Part shown: positions 31,519-41,576 of the stretch, one piece after another
Layout: each line of letters opens with the position of its first letter
How positions within the stretch are numbered: position 1 is the stretch's first letter
Assembly: GCA_030549175.1 (NCBI GenBank)
Contig: JAUKUA010000001.1
Location: 2,666,001 to 2,730,000, forward strand
Direction: 5' to 3'
Source: Lasiosphaeris hirsuta
Taxonomy: Eukaryota; Ascomycota; Sordariomycetes; Sordariales; Lasiosphaeriaceae
Length of the DNA: 64,000 bases
The notes under the pieces: model-generated
What the model was told of the DNA's origin: nothing
The model's database searches: none
What the model saw: the letters and a program-made list of their open reading frames with translations, nothing else
Program-made: the position numbers and the translations under genes

Positions 31519-32328
31519 GTGCAGGATCCGCCCCAAGACCGCCCCTCCAGAGCTCGAGCTCCCGTTACGGGCTTGCCGCTAGTCTTCTTTGGGAGCTGGG
31601 GCTTGGTTTCAGGCCTCGAGCATCTCAGTAGTAAACAAAGGGGCTTGGATGCTATGACAACAGAGCCCGAGTTGGTGATAGCCTCACTTCATGTCAGCCC
31701 GGCGGAGAAATTCAGAGTCGAATCACCAACCCGGCTCCGGAACATAGGTCTCGAGTGCACGTGGGATATGCATAAATTGGATATCAGATCCGGCTGCCTG
31801 ATCTTGCCTGATATCAGTCCCGTGCAGACAAAACTAAAGTTCTATCCCGAAGTTTCACCCACCGTAACCCATGGCGGCGGTGCTACAGTGGCCCAGATGG
31901 GGGGGAGCCCAAAGAGTACTGAGGAATTGGATGGCATCCTGCCACACTGTCTATTTAGCCTCGGGCACGCAATTGACACGAGATGGTGTCTGGTAGGTGG
32001 CGGGCGGCAGTCAACCGACGTGGGGAATTCGAGAATATCATGGCTGCGCGCCGAGAGTGATGAATCGCCGGCGGCACCGTCGCTCAGGGCGGGCGCGGGC
32101 TGTTTGTCACACCCTGTCGTGGATGGCATGAAACGGTGCTGGAACAGAGCTGGCCGCGCCAAACAGGCAGATGGCAACTCGACCGGGAAATGCGTGCCCT
32201 TCCAAGCTTATGGAGTTGTCCCGGGCCGCTGGCAGCTCAGGTTCGGACACCATCGAATGGAATCTGCGGATTTCCGTCCGAATTTTGGGGCCTTAAATAT
32301 TCCGAGAGGCAGGAAGGAGAAGGGTTAG
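31519..32328 (+). CDS. Weak hypothetical ORF, 269 codons
   Basis: This is the longest open frame in the gene-poor region. The translation is not low-complexity and contains mixed hydrophobic and charged segments (EPELVIASLHVSPAEKFRV), but I recognise no family, signal peptide or transmembrane helix. The first in-frame ATGs have no clear promoter. In GC-rich DNA an open frame of this length can arise by chance. It is listed so that it can be tested, not because it is likely to be real. Confidence 0.15.
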   Translation: MQDPPQDRPSRARAPVTGLPLVFFGSWGLVSGLEHLSSKQRGLDAMTTEPELVIASLHVSPAEKFRVESPTRLRNIGLECTWDMHKLDIRSGCLILPDISPVQTKLKFYPEVSPTVTHGGGATVAQMGGSPKSTEELDGILPHCLFSLGHAIDTRWCLVGGGRQSTDVGNSRISWLRAESDESPAAPSLRAGAGCLSHPVVDGMKRCWNRAGRAKQADGNSTGKCVPFQAYGVVPGRWQLRFGHHRMESADFRPNFGALNIPRGRKEKG

Positions 32329-32789
32329 TTGGGTGACTTATAACCAGGCTCGTGCCAGGTTAGTCAGGACCCTGTTGCAGCACCACCCACTACCCACTAG
32401 ATCCGGATCGTCCAAAGAGACCCCCAAAATCCCGCGGGCGGGCGGCCACAACCTTCTATACGCAGCATATGAATATTAAGCTATCGACCTGCCGCGGTTT
32501 GACCACGGTTTGACCGCTCGTTGACGATGCGGTGAGTGCCATTTTGCTGGGTCTGGGATATGCTGGTAACCGGGCGTATGCACGTAAGACGGGACAGCAA
32601 GGGAGATGCTGCGCATGGAGGATGGACCCGCCAATGCCCCCAGGTGCTTTTAGTGCGGACCGACTTTCCTCACATGTATTTTCCCGGCAGGCGCCATACG
32701 CGGGGCCCAAAACTGACATCCACAGCTCAGCCCGACTTGCAGGACGGAATGGAAGGAAGCTCTGACTCTGTCTGTGCGGGCGCCCTTTC

Positions 32790-32835
32790 CTTACCTTAGA
32801 TACCTACCTTAAGGTAAGATACCTAGGTAAGTAGG
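32790..32835. repeat. Cluster of palindromic TACCTTAAGGTA / TACCTAGGTA elements
   Basis: Two perfect palindromes, TACCTTAAGGTA (32805-32816) and TACCTAGGTA (32820-32829), lie within a run of related TACCTWA units. Similar short units recur in other spacers, for example 37835-37845, 37902-37922, 21665-21690 and 57287-57314. Confidence 0.65.
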
Positions 32836-35800
32836 GAGTGATCTTGACAATGCCATGGCGGTATTGCAATACGGCCCGATCCAATTAGCAACTAGACCAT
32901 ACCAGTCGCAACAGCCAAAACCATATGTTAATACCTAAGGATATTACCGCAAGTCTTCAGCTGCCGCCAGACGGCAGTAAATCACACTCGTCACCTTTTG
33001 ACGATTGCGATCATCGCAGGAAATGCGCAATCATCAACCGATCCACCGCACACACGACTTCGACTCATATGACATCTTCTCCACCAATATCCTCTGGCTT
33101 GACGGCCCATCCTCAAGCCACCGTCTGTGGAGGCGCCAAGGTGAGGAGGCCCAAGTTGCGAATGACTCGGCTCAGGCATGTTGGACCACTTCGCCATTGT
33201 GCTGCGGAGTCTGGGAGGGTACGGGGTGCACCGTCCCAGCTGCACACTCGGCCTGCTTTCGGGTCCTCAGGAGCGAGGTCGACATTCTGGAAGACTCCCC
33301 TTTCCCATCTTCTGCCTCGACGCTTTCGGGTCGTGCGATCCCGGCCTCAGTGCAGTCGTGAAACACTCTTCCATGGCTTTACTGAACAACTCGGTTCTCA
33401 GATCATGGCAGCCACCATCACGACCACAGATGGCCCCATATGACCACAGACGCTGCGTAACGCAGCTGGTGACTGGATTGGTCAGGGCGCGTTCCCCAAT
33501 CCGCCTAATACCGTTGGCGGATCTTGAAAGGCTCTGATCCGACTGACTCACGAAGAAGCAGCCAAGTGGTCCTCACAGCAGTGCTGCCAGCCTCTTCTGC
33601 CCTCTCAATCGGTATTGCTCACACGTTGTCCAGACGGCGCGTTTTCCACTAGCTGTCTCTTTGCGATTCCTCCCGTTGCTGCAAGAAAGTTGCCCTGCTG
33701 GGGACTTTCGATGTTCAATATCTCCGTTCTCAGGTTCCTTCCTCTATACGGCGTCCTCGGACATGGCATATGTGCCGTCAGACAGAATGCAGCGCCCGAA
33801 AAAAAAAGAAGAAAAAAGAAGAAAAAAGGCTCGGGTCCGATGCATCTTCCCAGACACTTCTGTGCTGCTCCCTGCATACGACCGTCTAGAGAGTGGGTGT
33901 TGACCAGAGACTGCCTCGAGCCTGCGTCGAGCCTGCATGTAATGCAGCAGTCCTCACATATCGCAGTGATAGGTCCCCCTTCCCCGTCCAATCCACGGGT
34001 TAGTTCGCCCCCTTTTCGCCATTGCCCCTCATCTCTCCCCCCACCTTGCCTCTTCCTTGCACAAGGGAATCTTCCACCTGCACTCCTCGGTCCCCAATTG
34101 ATCCATCATCTTCACCCCGCCTTCTAGAAGGTCTTGTGATGGTGGGGTGCGTAGTTGCGCTTCCCCCGATGGCCTCAATTTTAAGCCACCAAATGCAGAG
34201 CGAGGATCTGGATCATGCCAATAGGTAAAGATGGCCACTGTATAACTCTCTATTCGCGGGAATCCTACTCTGATAACACCTTGCAACCTAGAAGTGACAA
34301 ATCAAGTTCCACCGTAATAACCAGACGGACAACTCTACGCACCGCTGACCTGGGTCCACACGGTGCCGCCCCAAGACAAGCAACACCCGCCCCCGCTTCC
34401 CAAGTCGAACCCCATTCGGATTATGTGCAGTGTGTGCTTCTGCCAAGTTACCGAGCTTTTGGGAAATCCGAGTAGACCAAGGAACAACAAGGCTGTTTCT
34501 GAGATATACCAAGAAAGCCCTCACACCAGTCGCAACAGGCCCCCTACAATGCGAGATGACGTTTATAATGCTTAGCACGTACATGACAGTGCTTCTGCCT
34601 GGCCGACTTGGTAAGCCGGCTTGCATCGACTAGCTCGTGACTGGTCCAGCGGAGGAATGGTGAGAGCGCGCATTGGGGACCTCAAAGAGGCCACAGGTAG
34701 ATGACCAGGAATCCTCGCGCAATATCGCCTCACAGTGGGTGCTGCCTTCTCACCATCAGGCAGCACGTGCCGGATCCCGACTTGGCGTCCTTGTTGAGGA
34801 ACGTGTGGACCTTTGGCTTGGGAGGAAAGCAGCAAACAGCTGAACGTCATTCCCCACCTGTACACTTCGTGAAACCAGCGTTGACAGCTTACCCGACCCC
34901 AACGAGTGGTACAGGTTGGCAGCAATACTGCCAATGTGTAAGAGCTGTGTCTGCAAAACGGAGCTGCAACCCCCTATTCTAGAGTCCTACTCCGCCACGT
35001 GAGACATCTATCTAGTTGGCAGTGTCAGAAAAGAGAATACGGCCAGTTCCATCCCGTTTGTGGTAGAGAAGCTACCTTAAGTGGTTTTCTGCATACCTCT
35101 TAAACATTCCGAATCTTAGTCTTGGCGAATCAATATTCATGTCAGGGTTCGACGCGGTCACCGGTTTGCGCTCACCGACCCGGAACGGCCCGGGCCGCTG
35201 CTCGACATACATCCCTTATGCACTTTGAAGCAGTTCCTGCATTGCTGGCCTCCTCAAGCGCATACGATTGGAGTGATGTGGTCCGTCATTGTTGGTGGGA
35301 ATAAAGGGGCAGTTGTGGAACTGCAATGTTTGTCAGTAACTGAGGCCTGCCAATTCTGCTCGGCATGATGGGCATTCGGGTCATATTTTTTGGGCCTCAA
35401 GTGCAGTTTCTCGATGTGAATTATGGCCAAGATTTGAAGAGCATTGAACCCCACAATAAGATCACGTACTTTGCTGTTATTGAGGCCGACGAAATTGCTG
35501 AGGTTGCCTTACCAACCAGGTTTGGTTGACCACAAACAGCCTGGATACCGTATGCGTGCTTGTTTACCTTGCTGGCGAGCTGTAGAATGCGGTGGCACCC
35601 GGGAAATTCACTAGTAGCTCTTCAAGTTCAACGATGTAAGGGGCGTTGTGGACGCTTTCAAGGTCATCAAGGAGTCTCTGGTATGTGTGATACAAGGAAG
35701 GGGAGGGCTCGAGTCAAAGTCAGCTGCCACCACACGAAAATTATATAAGGAGGCAATGCACAAGACGTGTAGTTTATTCCAACAAGTCGAATAGGAGTTG

Positions 35801-36113
35801 ACTTGATAGTAATCTTGCCGAACTACAACGACTACACGTCTCCTGCATGGGATTGGGGCCAATGTGCTCCGCTGACACCGATGGCTATCCGGCAATGTTT
35901 GAACCGCCTCATCTTGACCAATGACCTAGTATATTCCGTCTGACTTAATGAATGTGGTCAAGCGGGGGGGAAAGGGGTAGGTAGTTGACCGACACTAACG
36001 GCGCATGGTGAGTGCCCAGTGCGAATGTTGTATTGGTGTTCCGATGTACATTTGACGAATATAAAGCACGCTCGGGCAAGGCAGGAGTGGTATGGTCAAG
36101 ATGGCAATGCCAA

Positions 36114-36130
36114 CCCCCCCCCCCCCCCCC
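36114..36130. repeat. C17 homopolymer
   Basis: Seventeen consecutive C in the spacer before the zinc-ribbon ORF. Confidence 0.8.
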
Positions 36131-36431
36131 GTAAAGTGGTCAACCTCCGACAAAATCAGACTCATTGTTTTGTGGGCCACTTTTAGGAGCCAGCTACTCA
36201 GAAATTTTCGTCTGAATCAGAGCCAAGAGGGGCTTGTGACCTGGCATAATAACATTACAGGTGTCTAAGTTGAACATCGAACATTGTCACCCCTGCCTGT
36301 TCAAGTGGTTTCGGCCCTTCCACACCTGCGAAGCAAGGCAGCCCGAAGCAAAAATCACCGGGCCAGGCATTCAATTTCTACCGCAATTCTTGCAATGCTA
36401 AAATTCATGTGCGGCGTAGGTAGAAATATCC

Positions 36432-36977
36432 ATGTCCTCGCCTGTGGTAATTCGTATTGACAAATTTACGCTACAGCTACTCGTGGCAATATCGAACGCC
36501 GTCACCGGTCGTAAGCCTCACAAACGTCGCGAGCCCAAGGTGGTAGTCTCCGAGTCGACATCGACGCTCAACCGAGCGGCACACCACGACAGTTCACACG
36601 GCAACCCAGCCCTTCCACTGAGCCTCTTCTCTTTCCCCAACGGAATGACATTCTTTGGCCAAGACTCGTCGTCGGGGGCCAGCACGCCGACCTCGACGAT
36701 GGCAAACATCATCAGCACACATTCGTCAACCGAGACCATCATCGACACGACGCCCACGACCTGGTACTTTCGCTGCTGCGCTTGCATGAATCACGCCAGC
36801 GAGACGCGTCCCGGCCCCCAGACGTTTTCGCTGCCCGCCTGGTTCTCAAACCTCGAGGCCTGGCAGCAGGACCTATCCCTCGTAAAGTACCTCGCCGACA
36901 AAGAGAAGTCGGTCCAGTGCTCGAGCTGCCTCCACCCCATCTGTCGCCACTGCACCCTGTCTACCTCGAAGAACTAG
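36432..36977 (+). CDS. Zinc-ribbon-type protein, upstream half of a TAG-split locus
   Basis: 181 residues from a good ATG to a TAG at 36975-36977. The N-terminal 110 residues are Ser/Thr-rich. The C-terminal part has WYFRCCACMNH and, after an acidic insert, CSSCLHPICRHC, i.e. Cys pairs spaced to bind zinc, like the small uncharacterised zinc-ribbon proteins common in Sordariomycetes (W-x-C-x2-C ... C-x2-C-x-H-x-x-C-x2-C). The frame stays open past the TAG for 79 more codons into a second Cys-rich module (next feature). It may be a complete short protein, the first half of a larger one made by readthrough, or a gene broken by a nonsense mutation. No intron that removes the TAG while keeping the zinc ligands was found. 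Confidence 0.55.
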   Translation: MSSPVVIRIDKFTLQLLVAISNAVTGRKPHKRREPKVVVSESTSTLNRAAHHDSSHGNPALPLSLFSFPNGMTFFGQDSSSGASTPTSTMANIISTHSSTETIIDTTPTTWYFRCCACMNHASETRPGPQTFSLPAWFSNLEAWQQDLSLVKYLADKEKSVQCSSCLHPICRHCTLSTSKN

Positions 36978-37019
36978 AACCGCTTCGCGGAGGCTAGAGC
37001 TGCAACGACGAGCACGGTG

Positions 37020-37475
37020 ATGGGTGCTGCGACGGCGTATGTTGGCGCTGCTATAGGCAAGTCTGTGGTTGGAGAGGCACAGCCGCCGTCACTGGGCTCG
37101 GCGGCAGAGGAGGCGCCAGCTTTGACCAGACCTCCTCGCAGCGGCGTTTCGGCTAGTGGTCGGCCCTGGGTCGAGCCACCCGAGGGCAGATGGCCGCCGG
37201 AGCTTAGAGACATGTGTAAGTACTCCTTCTCTCTCGCCATCCCCCGTCCTGAACAGAAAATTGCAGCTAACCTTTGCTGAGCAGTGAGACTATTCTGGCG
37301 CTGCCGACGGTGCCATGAATGGGAGTGCAACCACGTCTGTAGAGACCATTGTACTATGTGCAGGATTAGTGGGCATGTAGAGGATGAATCCTTTTTGCTA
37401 GTGGACAGCCCTATCATGAATCCTTGGGGGAAAGTTCTTGGAGAATACCAGGACCTATTTGAGGTTGATCTCTAG
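37020..37475 (+). CDS. Zinc-ribbon-type protein, downstream half of a TAG-split locus
   Basis: Exons 37020-37215 and 37285-37475 give 128 residues from the first ATG after the TAG; the frame is the same as the upstream ORF. The intron has a consensus GTAAGT donor, a GCTAAC branch and a GAGCAG acceptor, strong evidence that this is (or recently was) a real exon pair. After a Pro/Gly-rich linker comes FWRCRRCHEWECNHVCRDHCTMC, a second zinc-ribbon-like module, and a tail ending EYQDLFEVDL. With the upstream ORF it would make a 324-residue two-module protein. Which start, if any, is used independently is unknown. Confidence 0.5.
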
Positions 37476-38610
37476 GCGTGGAGGGGGGATATCTTACACT
37501 AAGCCGCCATCATGGTCGCAAAAGGTGTTCCAGAATCCACAGTAGGCCCGTTGGGCTAGCCCAAGGTCGTAATGATAATGACAGTAGGCAAGATGCTGCT
37601 TAATTGACCTTTGATGAACGTCCAAGCTACCTGATCAAGTCTTCCGGGTCGATTACCAGGTATATTCTGGGCTCGCCCTGAGCCCTTCATGCATCCCTTG
37701 CTCCTTGTTTTTAGCGTACTCAACTCCAAGATGGTTCTCGAGGTTTCTCTCGTCCTGAGATCGTCGTAGACAAAAAGCCTTGGTACTTGATCAAAGAAGG
37801 CCAGAAAACTGTGCTCTTGATGGTTTTCTTCATCTAGGTACCTGAAACAGTCGAGGATTCATCGGTGCTGAGCATGGCAACAAAGCACATTCCCGCTATC
37901 AGTACCTTAGGTACCTAGGGTAGAAGTTAACCATGGGCAAAGTCCTAGATGCGCCCATGCAAAACGCCCCAACTCCTATTTATTGGTAATAATTGCTCGG
38001 GACTCGGCGGGTAGAAGACGTGGCTTGAACGACGCCAGTTTGGCAACATTTTCTCTGTGAGTTGTTATTTACATAGCGTGATGGTTGAGACAATTATGTG
38101 TGCAAGGTCATGAGGTAGGCATGAGGCGTGGTGGCCTGAACAGAGTGGAGAGCGTTGGGGGGTTGAGGGTTGGGGGTTCCTTGGCCCGTGCTGTGGGCTT
38201 GTTGTCTGATTCAGGGGCTTGTTTACTCTGAGCGCCGGGCCTTCAAGACCTCCAAAAAAAAAAACCGCATCGGTAACTGATCGTGAAGAGTTACACGCCG
38301 AACGACCCTGAAAAGTTCATTTCTACAGTCCATGACGTATTTCCATCGTTTATATGCTCACGCGACACCGGTCGCTGATGCAAACAGTTCTCCCCTCACC
38401 GAGTTATCACATCGAGACACGTCATGTTGGATTTGCTATGCTATATATTCCCTTTTGCTCTGCCTGGAGATGTGTAAGATGACCGGAAATCGCCACATAG
38501 GGGTCCTAGGAATTGAGTTTCAACAGCATCCTCGGCATTCTCCGCATCGGCATCTGCATCTTCAACCAGCAACACAGCACCCGCCCATCTGAACCATCAT
38601 CAGCTCCTCG
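37476..38610. other. Intergenic with TACCT/AGGTA elements
   Basis: No supported gene. AGGTACCT-type units at about 37835-37845 and 37902-37922 resemble the palindromic cluster near 32.8 kb. An A10 run lies at 38255-38264. Confidence 0.5.
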
Positions 38611-39477
38611 ATGCAGCGACTTGCCGTTCCAGAAAGCCCGCAAAGTTCCCAAGACAACAAACCGAGTTATCACCACCAGAATGGGAAAAAGGTAGCGTAT
38701 GGTGGCCCATGGTATTGGCACACCGTCTGGCACTCACAGCCTTGTCCTAGTGGTTGCAAAAACGACTGCCGAAAGGGGTACGGGAGGGAAGACCCGGTAA
38801 CATGTCCCCGGCTTCCTTGCGGCCCACGGAGGGGGCGGCACTTGATGAAGGCCAACCCCCTGGCCAGATCGCGGCCCTCGTGGGCGCAACGTCTCTGCCC
38901 GTCTAAGCGCGAGCCCTACCCCTTTATCACGAACGAGCTCGGGCCATTCGTCGGCGAAATCGCGAAGACCGTGGTGAGGCAGCATCAGGAGCTGGCGGGC
39001 CTGCGGCATCGGCCAAGGCGGCCACTGCTCAGCCGCATCCTTGCCAGTCTCAGCGGCTCCGAAGTGGACGCCCACTGTCCCCTCCAACACCGCATGCCTG
39101 CCTTGTGGCCCAGTTCCGACGGGGACATTTGCGGTGCTCCCCACCACCGCATGCCTGCCTCGTGGCCAGGTTCCCGGCCGGCGTCTGCGTACGATTCCGA
39201 CTTCGACCTGGAGCTCGGTCTCGACCCCCAGCGCCGCACAAAAATGTTGTGCCACATCAAGCAGCCCTTCCCGTGTCCGTCCCCGGGTCCGCAGCTACCG
39301 CCGACTCCCCCGCTAACGCCGACCGGTGTCGTTTGCCTCCGTGGTCCAGAAAAATGTAACGACCATTTGAATAACCAGGTGAAAATGCGTCGCACAAAGT
39401 ATTTATCGCGAGTTTTATTTAATTTTCTTTGGGGAATGGTAGGTGATACTGGAATGGCAAGGGTGGGGGATATTTGA
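38611..39477 (+). CDS. Hypothetical protein with an internal 19-residue duplication
   Basis: 288 codons. The middle has protein-like segments (PFITNELGPFVGEIAKTVVRQHQELAGL), a 19-residue in-frame tandem duplication (HRMPALWP and HRMPASWP; the DNA copies 39088-39110 and 39145-39167 differ at one base and are 57 nt apart), an acidic AYDSDFDLELGLD and a Pro-rich PPTPPLTPTG. The first 90 residues and the last 40 look less protein-like, so the true gene may be shorter or have introns near either end (a CCTTGTCCTAG acceptor-like site lies near 38750). No family was recognised. Confidence 0.35.
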   Translation: MQRLAVPESPQSSQDNKPSYHHQNGKKVAYGGPWYWHTVWHSQPCPSGCKNDCRKGYGREDPVTCPRLPCGPRRGRHLMKANPLARSRPSWAQRLCPSKREPYPFITNELGPFVGEIAKTVVRQHQELAGLRHRPRRPLLSRILASLSGSEVDAHCPLQHRMPALWPSSDGDICGAPHHRMPASWPGSRPASAYDSDFDLELGLDPQRRTKMLCHIKQPFPCPSPGPQLPPTPPLTPTGVVCLRGPEKCNDHLNNQVKMRRTKYLSRVLFNFLWGMVGDTGMARVGDI

Positions 39478-40512
39478 GTGCGGTGTGGTGGTTTTGGAGT
39501 TTGAGACATCATTGCTTTTCCCAGCGACTTTCCTAGGATACTGGTTTCTGACAGGCACACACATGTATTTTTCTCGAGATTTTCTAGTCACTTTGTGTGC
39601 TCAATGCCATATTTCTACAAACACTTCCGCTGCCATGGAATATATGCCATACCCACGGGCCGCTTCGCCATGTCCACATTCCCATTCAGTTTACCACAAG
39701 GTAGCCAGACACCAAAGTTGACGGGGAAGACATGAACGAGGCCGTCAGCATGAGTTGGCGAGCCGGGTGGAACAGAGGGTTGGAGTCCCGACCAGATACT
39801 GACCTGAGGTAGGACGGGGTCCTCAATTGAGTAGCGCAGACCTACCAATACAACTGGCATCGCAGCTCTCACAGCACGCCTTGTTTTGCAGAACTCATTG
39901 GTAGTCAGAATCTTGCTACGCCGCCTGTAGCGATGCGGCGTAGGTCAATATTGGTCTAGCAGGATGTTCCCCTTTTCGACATGCCCCGCTTTCGTTGTGC
40001 CACGTATTGATCTTTGGGGAAGCTCAGCAACAGAAGACGGCCGTATTCTACTGCATAAAGACGGGATTGTAAGCCCCGGCCAGAAGGCCGACTTGTGCTT
40101 ACCCTCTCCATGCTCGTACGAACGCATGACCTCGTGTTGTGCCCCCTTTGGTGACATCGCTGCTTTTCGTGCTGTTTGCTTGCGGCATGGCTGCTTCTCA
40201 TAAAACACTAAAACATTGAATCCAATGCAGCACATTCCCAAAATAAACACTAATGGGAAGCGGGCCGGCCCTGCATTTGTGGCCGGTCCGCCCCCCGCCG
40301 GCCCGCCGAGCATGAACTTATGTGTTACTGCAAACTAGCCTTCCTTCAACAAACACAATGGCTCCCTTGATACCGCCACCCTCGGAAATGCTTTACCTTG
40401 CAGAACCGCTAAACGCCTGGCCCAAGCTGCAACCTCGAAACACCTCCCGCCGCAAACAGCCATGGAACAAAAAAACCTACACACCCATTCGTACAACCGC
40501 GCTAAAACGTTC
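39478..40512. other. Intergenic, 3' side of the peroxiredoxin-like gene
   Basis: No supported gene; several chance frames on both strands. The right end is the 3' UTR of the minus-strand gene ending at 40513. Confidence 0.5.
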
Positions 40513-41576
40513 CTAGTAAAGCCCCAGCGCCTTCGCGCCGGCCTCCAAGTCCATGACGTCGTCCGCCCTGGCTGCCTTACCACCCCACACGATTTTCCCT
40601 TTCCCATCCACAGCCCAACATCCAGACTCCTGCCATTTGTTCCCCATCACCGTGGCTGGCCCCTCCCCAGCCGCAAGATCCGACCCGACAACCCCGGCCC
40701 CGTTCCCCGTCGAGATATTCGCCGCCCTCATGCCTGCCTGCGGGCTCCCAATGCTCCCACCGCCCATCCCTCCTGTTCCGGTTCCACCGGCTTTCCAAAC
40801 CCCGCTCCGTTGTAGGGAGCCCGCGACACTCGCACCGAGCCAACCTTTTTCTTTGAACCCCGCAACTTGCGAGGTTGGGTTGAAGACGTACCAGACGCTA
40901 CCCAGCCCCAGCCCCCATGCGGCGTACACAGCACGGTCCTCATCGATGACGACCTGGACGTTCCAGGCGCCACCGAGGAGGTCGATCCACTTTTGCGTGG
41001 CCTGGGCGGACGAGTGCGAGACGGCGATGCACGTCAAGTTTGTCGAATGCTGGTTTGCTAGGGCTCGGAGTTGGAGGAACGTCTTTTGCGCGACTAGGGG
41101 CGTACCTGTTAGCCTTGTGCAGCGCCCCCATCTGGGAAGGTAAGATGCGAGGTTGTGGCTGAAACCGAACTGGAGGGAAACATACAGGCGCAGCCGACGC
41201 AGCGCAAAAAGACCACAATGACCCTTTTCCCGCCTCCAAATGTGAGTTCGCGGTCGCGGTCGAGCGGTGCCATGTCGCCGACCTTGGGTGCTGCGGCGAC
41301 GGGGATTGGCGGCGGTACCGGCGTCAGCCACGGCTGCACTGTCAGAGGGAGCGACTTGACTGACATCCAGGCGGGCCAGGCCTTGGACTTGTCGTCAGCG
41401 TCATCGAGGCCTGGGATTGGGCCGGCTGGGGCGTTCTTGGTGAGTTTTTTAGACGGCTTTCGGGCTTCAGGTGCCGATGATGGCGAAGAGTCTGCCCATG
41501 GTACCTGGATATTGAACGAGTCACTCGACAAGCCCATCTTTTTCAGGGCGACCTTGGTCGCTAGGCTGGAAAACAT
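40513..41576 (-). CDS. Thioredoxin-fold peroxiredoxin-like protein (AhpC/TSA, PRXL2-type)
   Basis: Exons 41186-41576 and 40513-41093 join to 323 residues. The splice (GTATGT donor, GCTAAC branch, CCCTAG acceptor) gives VVFLRCVGCAFAQKTFLQLRAL, matching the RHVGCPFAE active-site region of the fungal AhpC/TSA-type oxidoreductases. The core is VGDMAPLDRDREL at about 99-111, Cys126 and Cys129 as C-x2-C, and VQVVIDEDRAVYAAWGLGLGSVW, the typical second half. A 95-residue N-terminal extension and a Gly-rich insert (SIGSPQAGMRAANIS) are extra to the domain. The expected role is redox or peroxide metabolism in the cytosol; the substrate is unknown. The family usually has a single Cys here, so the C-x2-C pair could allow a thioredoxin-like cycle. 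Confidence 0.85.

Larger units (their letters stand above)
28673..36431. other. 7.8-kb gene-poor region
   Basis: No gene with recognisable domains was found on either strand. The left part (to about 29.6 kb) is the promoter and leader of the 410-residue protein gene. Open frames of 60-269 codons occur, the longest at 31519-32328 (+), but their translations lack domains, heptads, signal peptides or consistent splice structure. No reverse transcriptase, transposase or terminal repeats could be read. The region holds palindromic TACCT/AGGTA elements near 32790-32835, a purine run near 33798-33830, and a C17 run at 36114-36130. Local composition is close to the rest, so it does not look like heavily RIP-mutated DNA. 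Confidence 0.5.

Noticed and set aside
31862..32177. Opposite-strand frame over the 269-codon orphan ORF
   Set aside because: Shorter and without any protein-like pattern; at most one of the pair could be real.
36511..36592. A GTAAGC...CACGACAG intron in the upstream zinc-ribbon ORF
   Set aside because: Its length (82 nt) would shift frame and abolish the zinc-ribbon segment; the unspliced reading is better.
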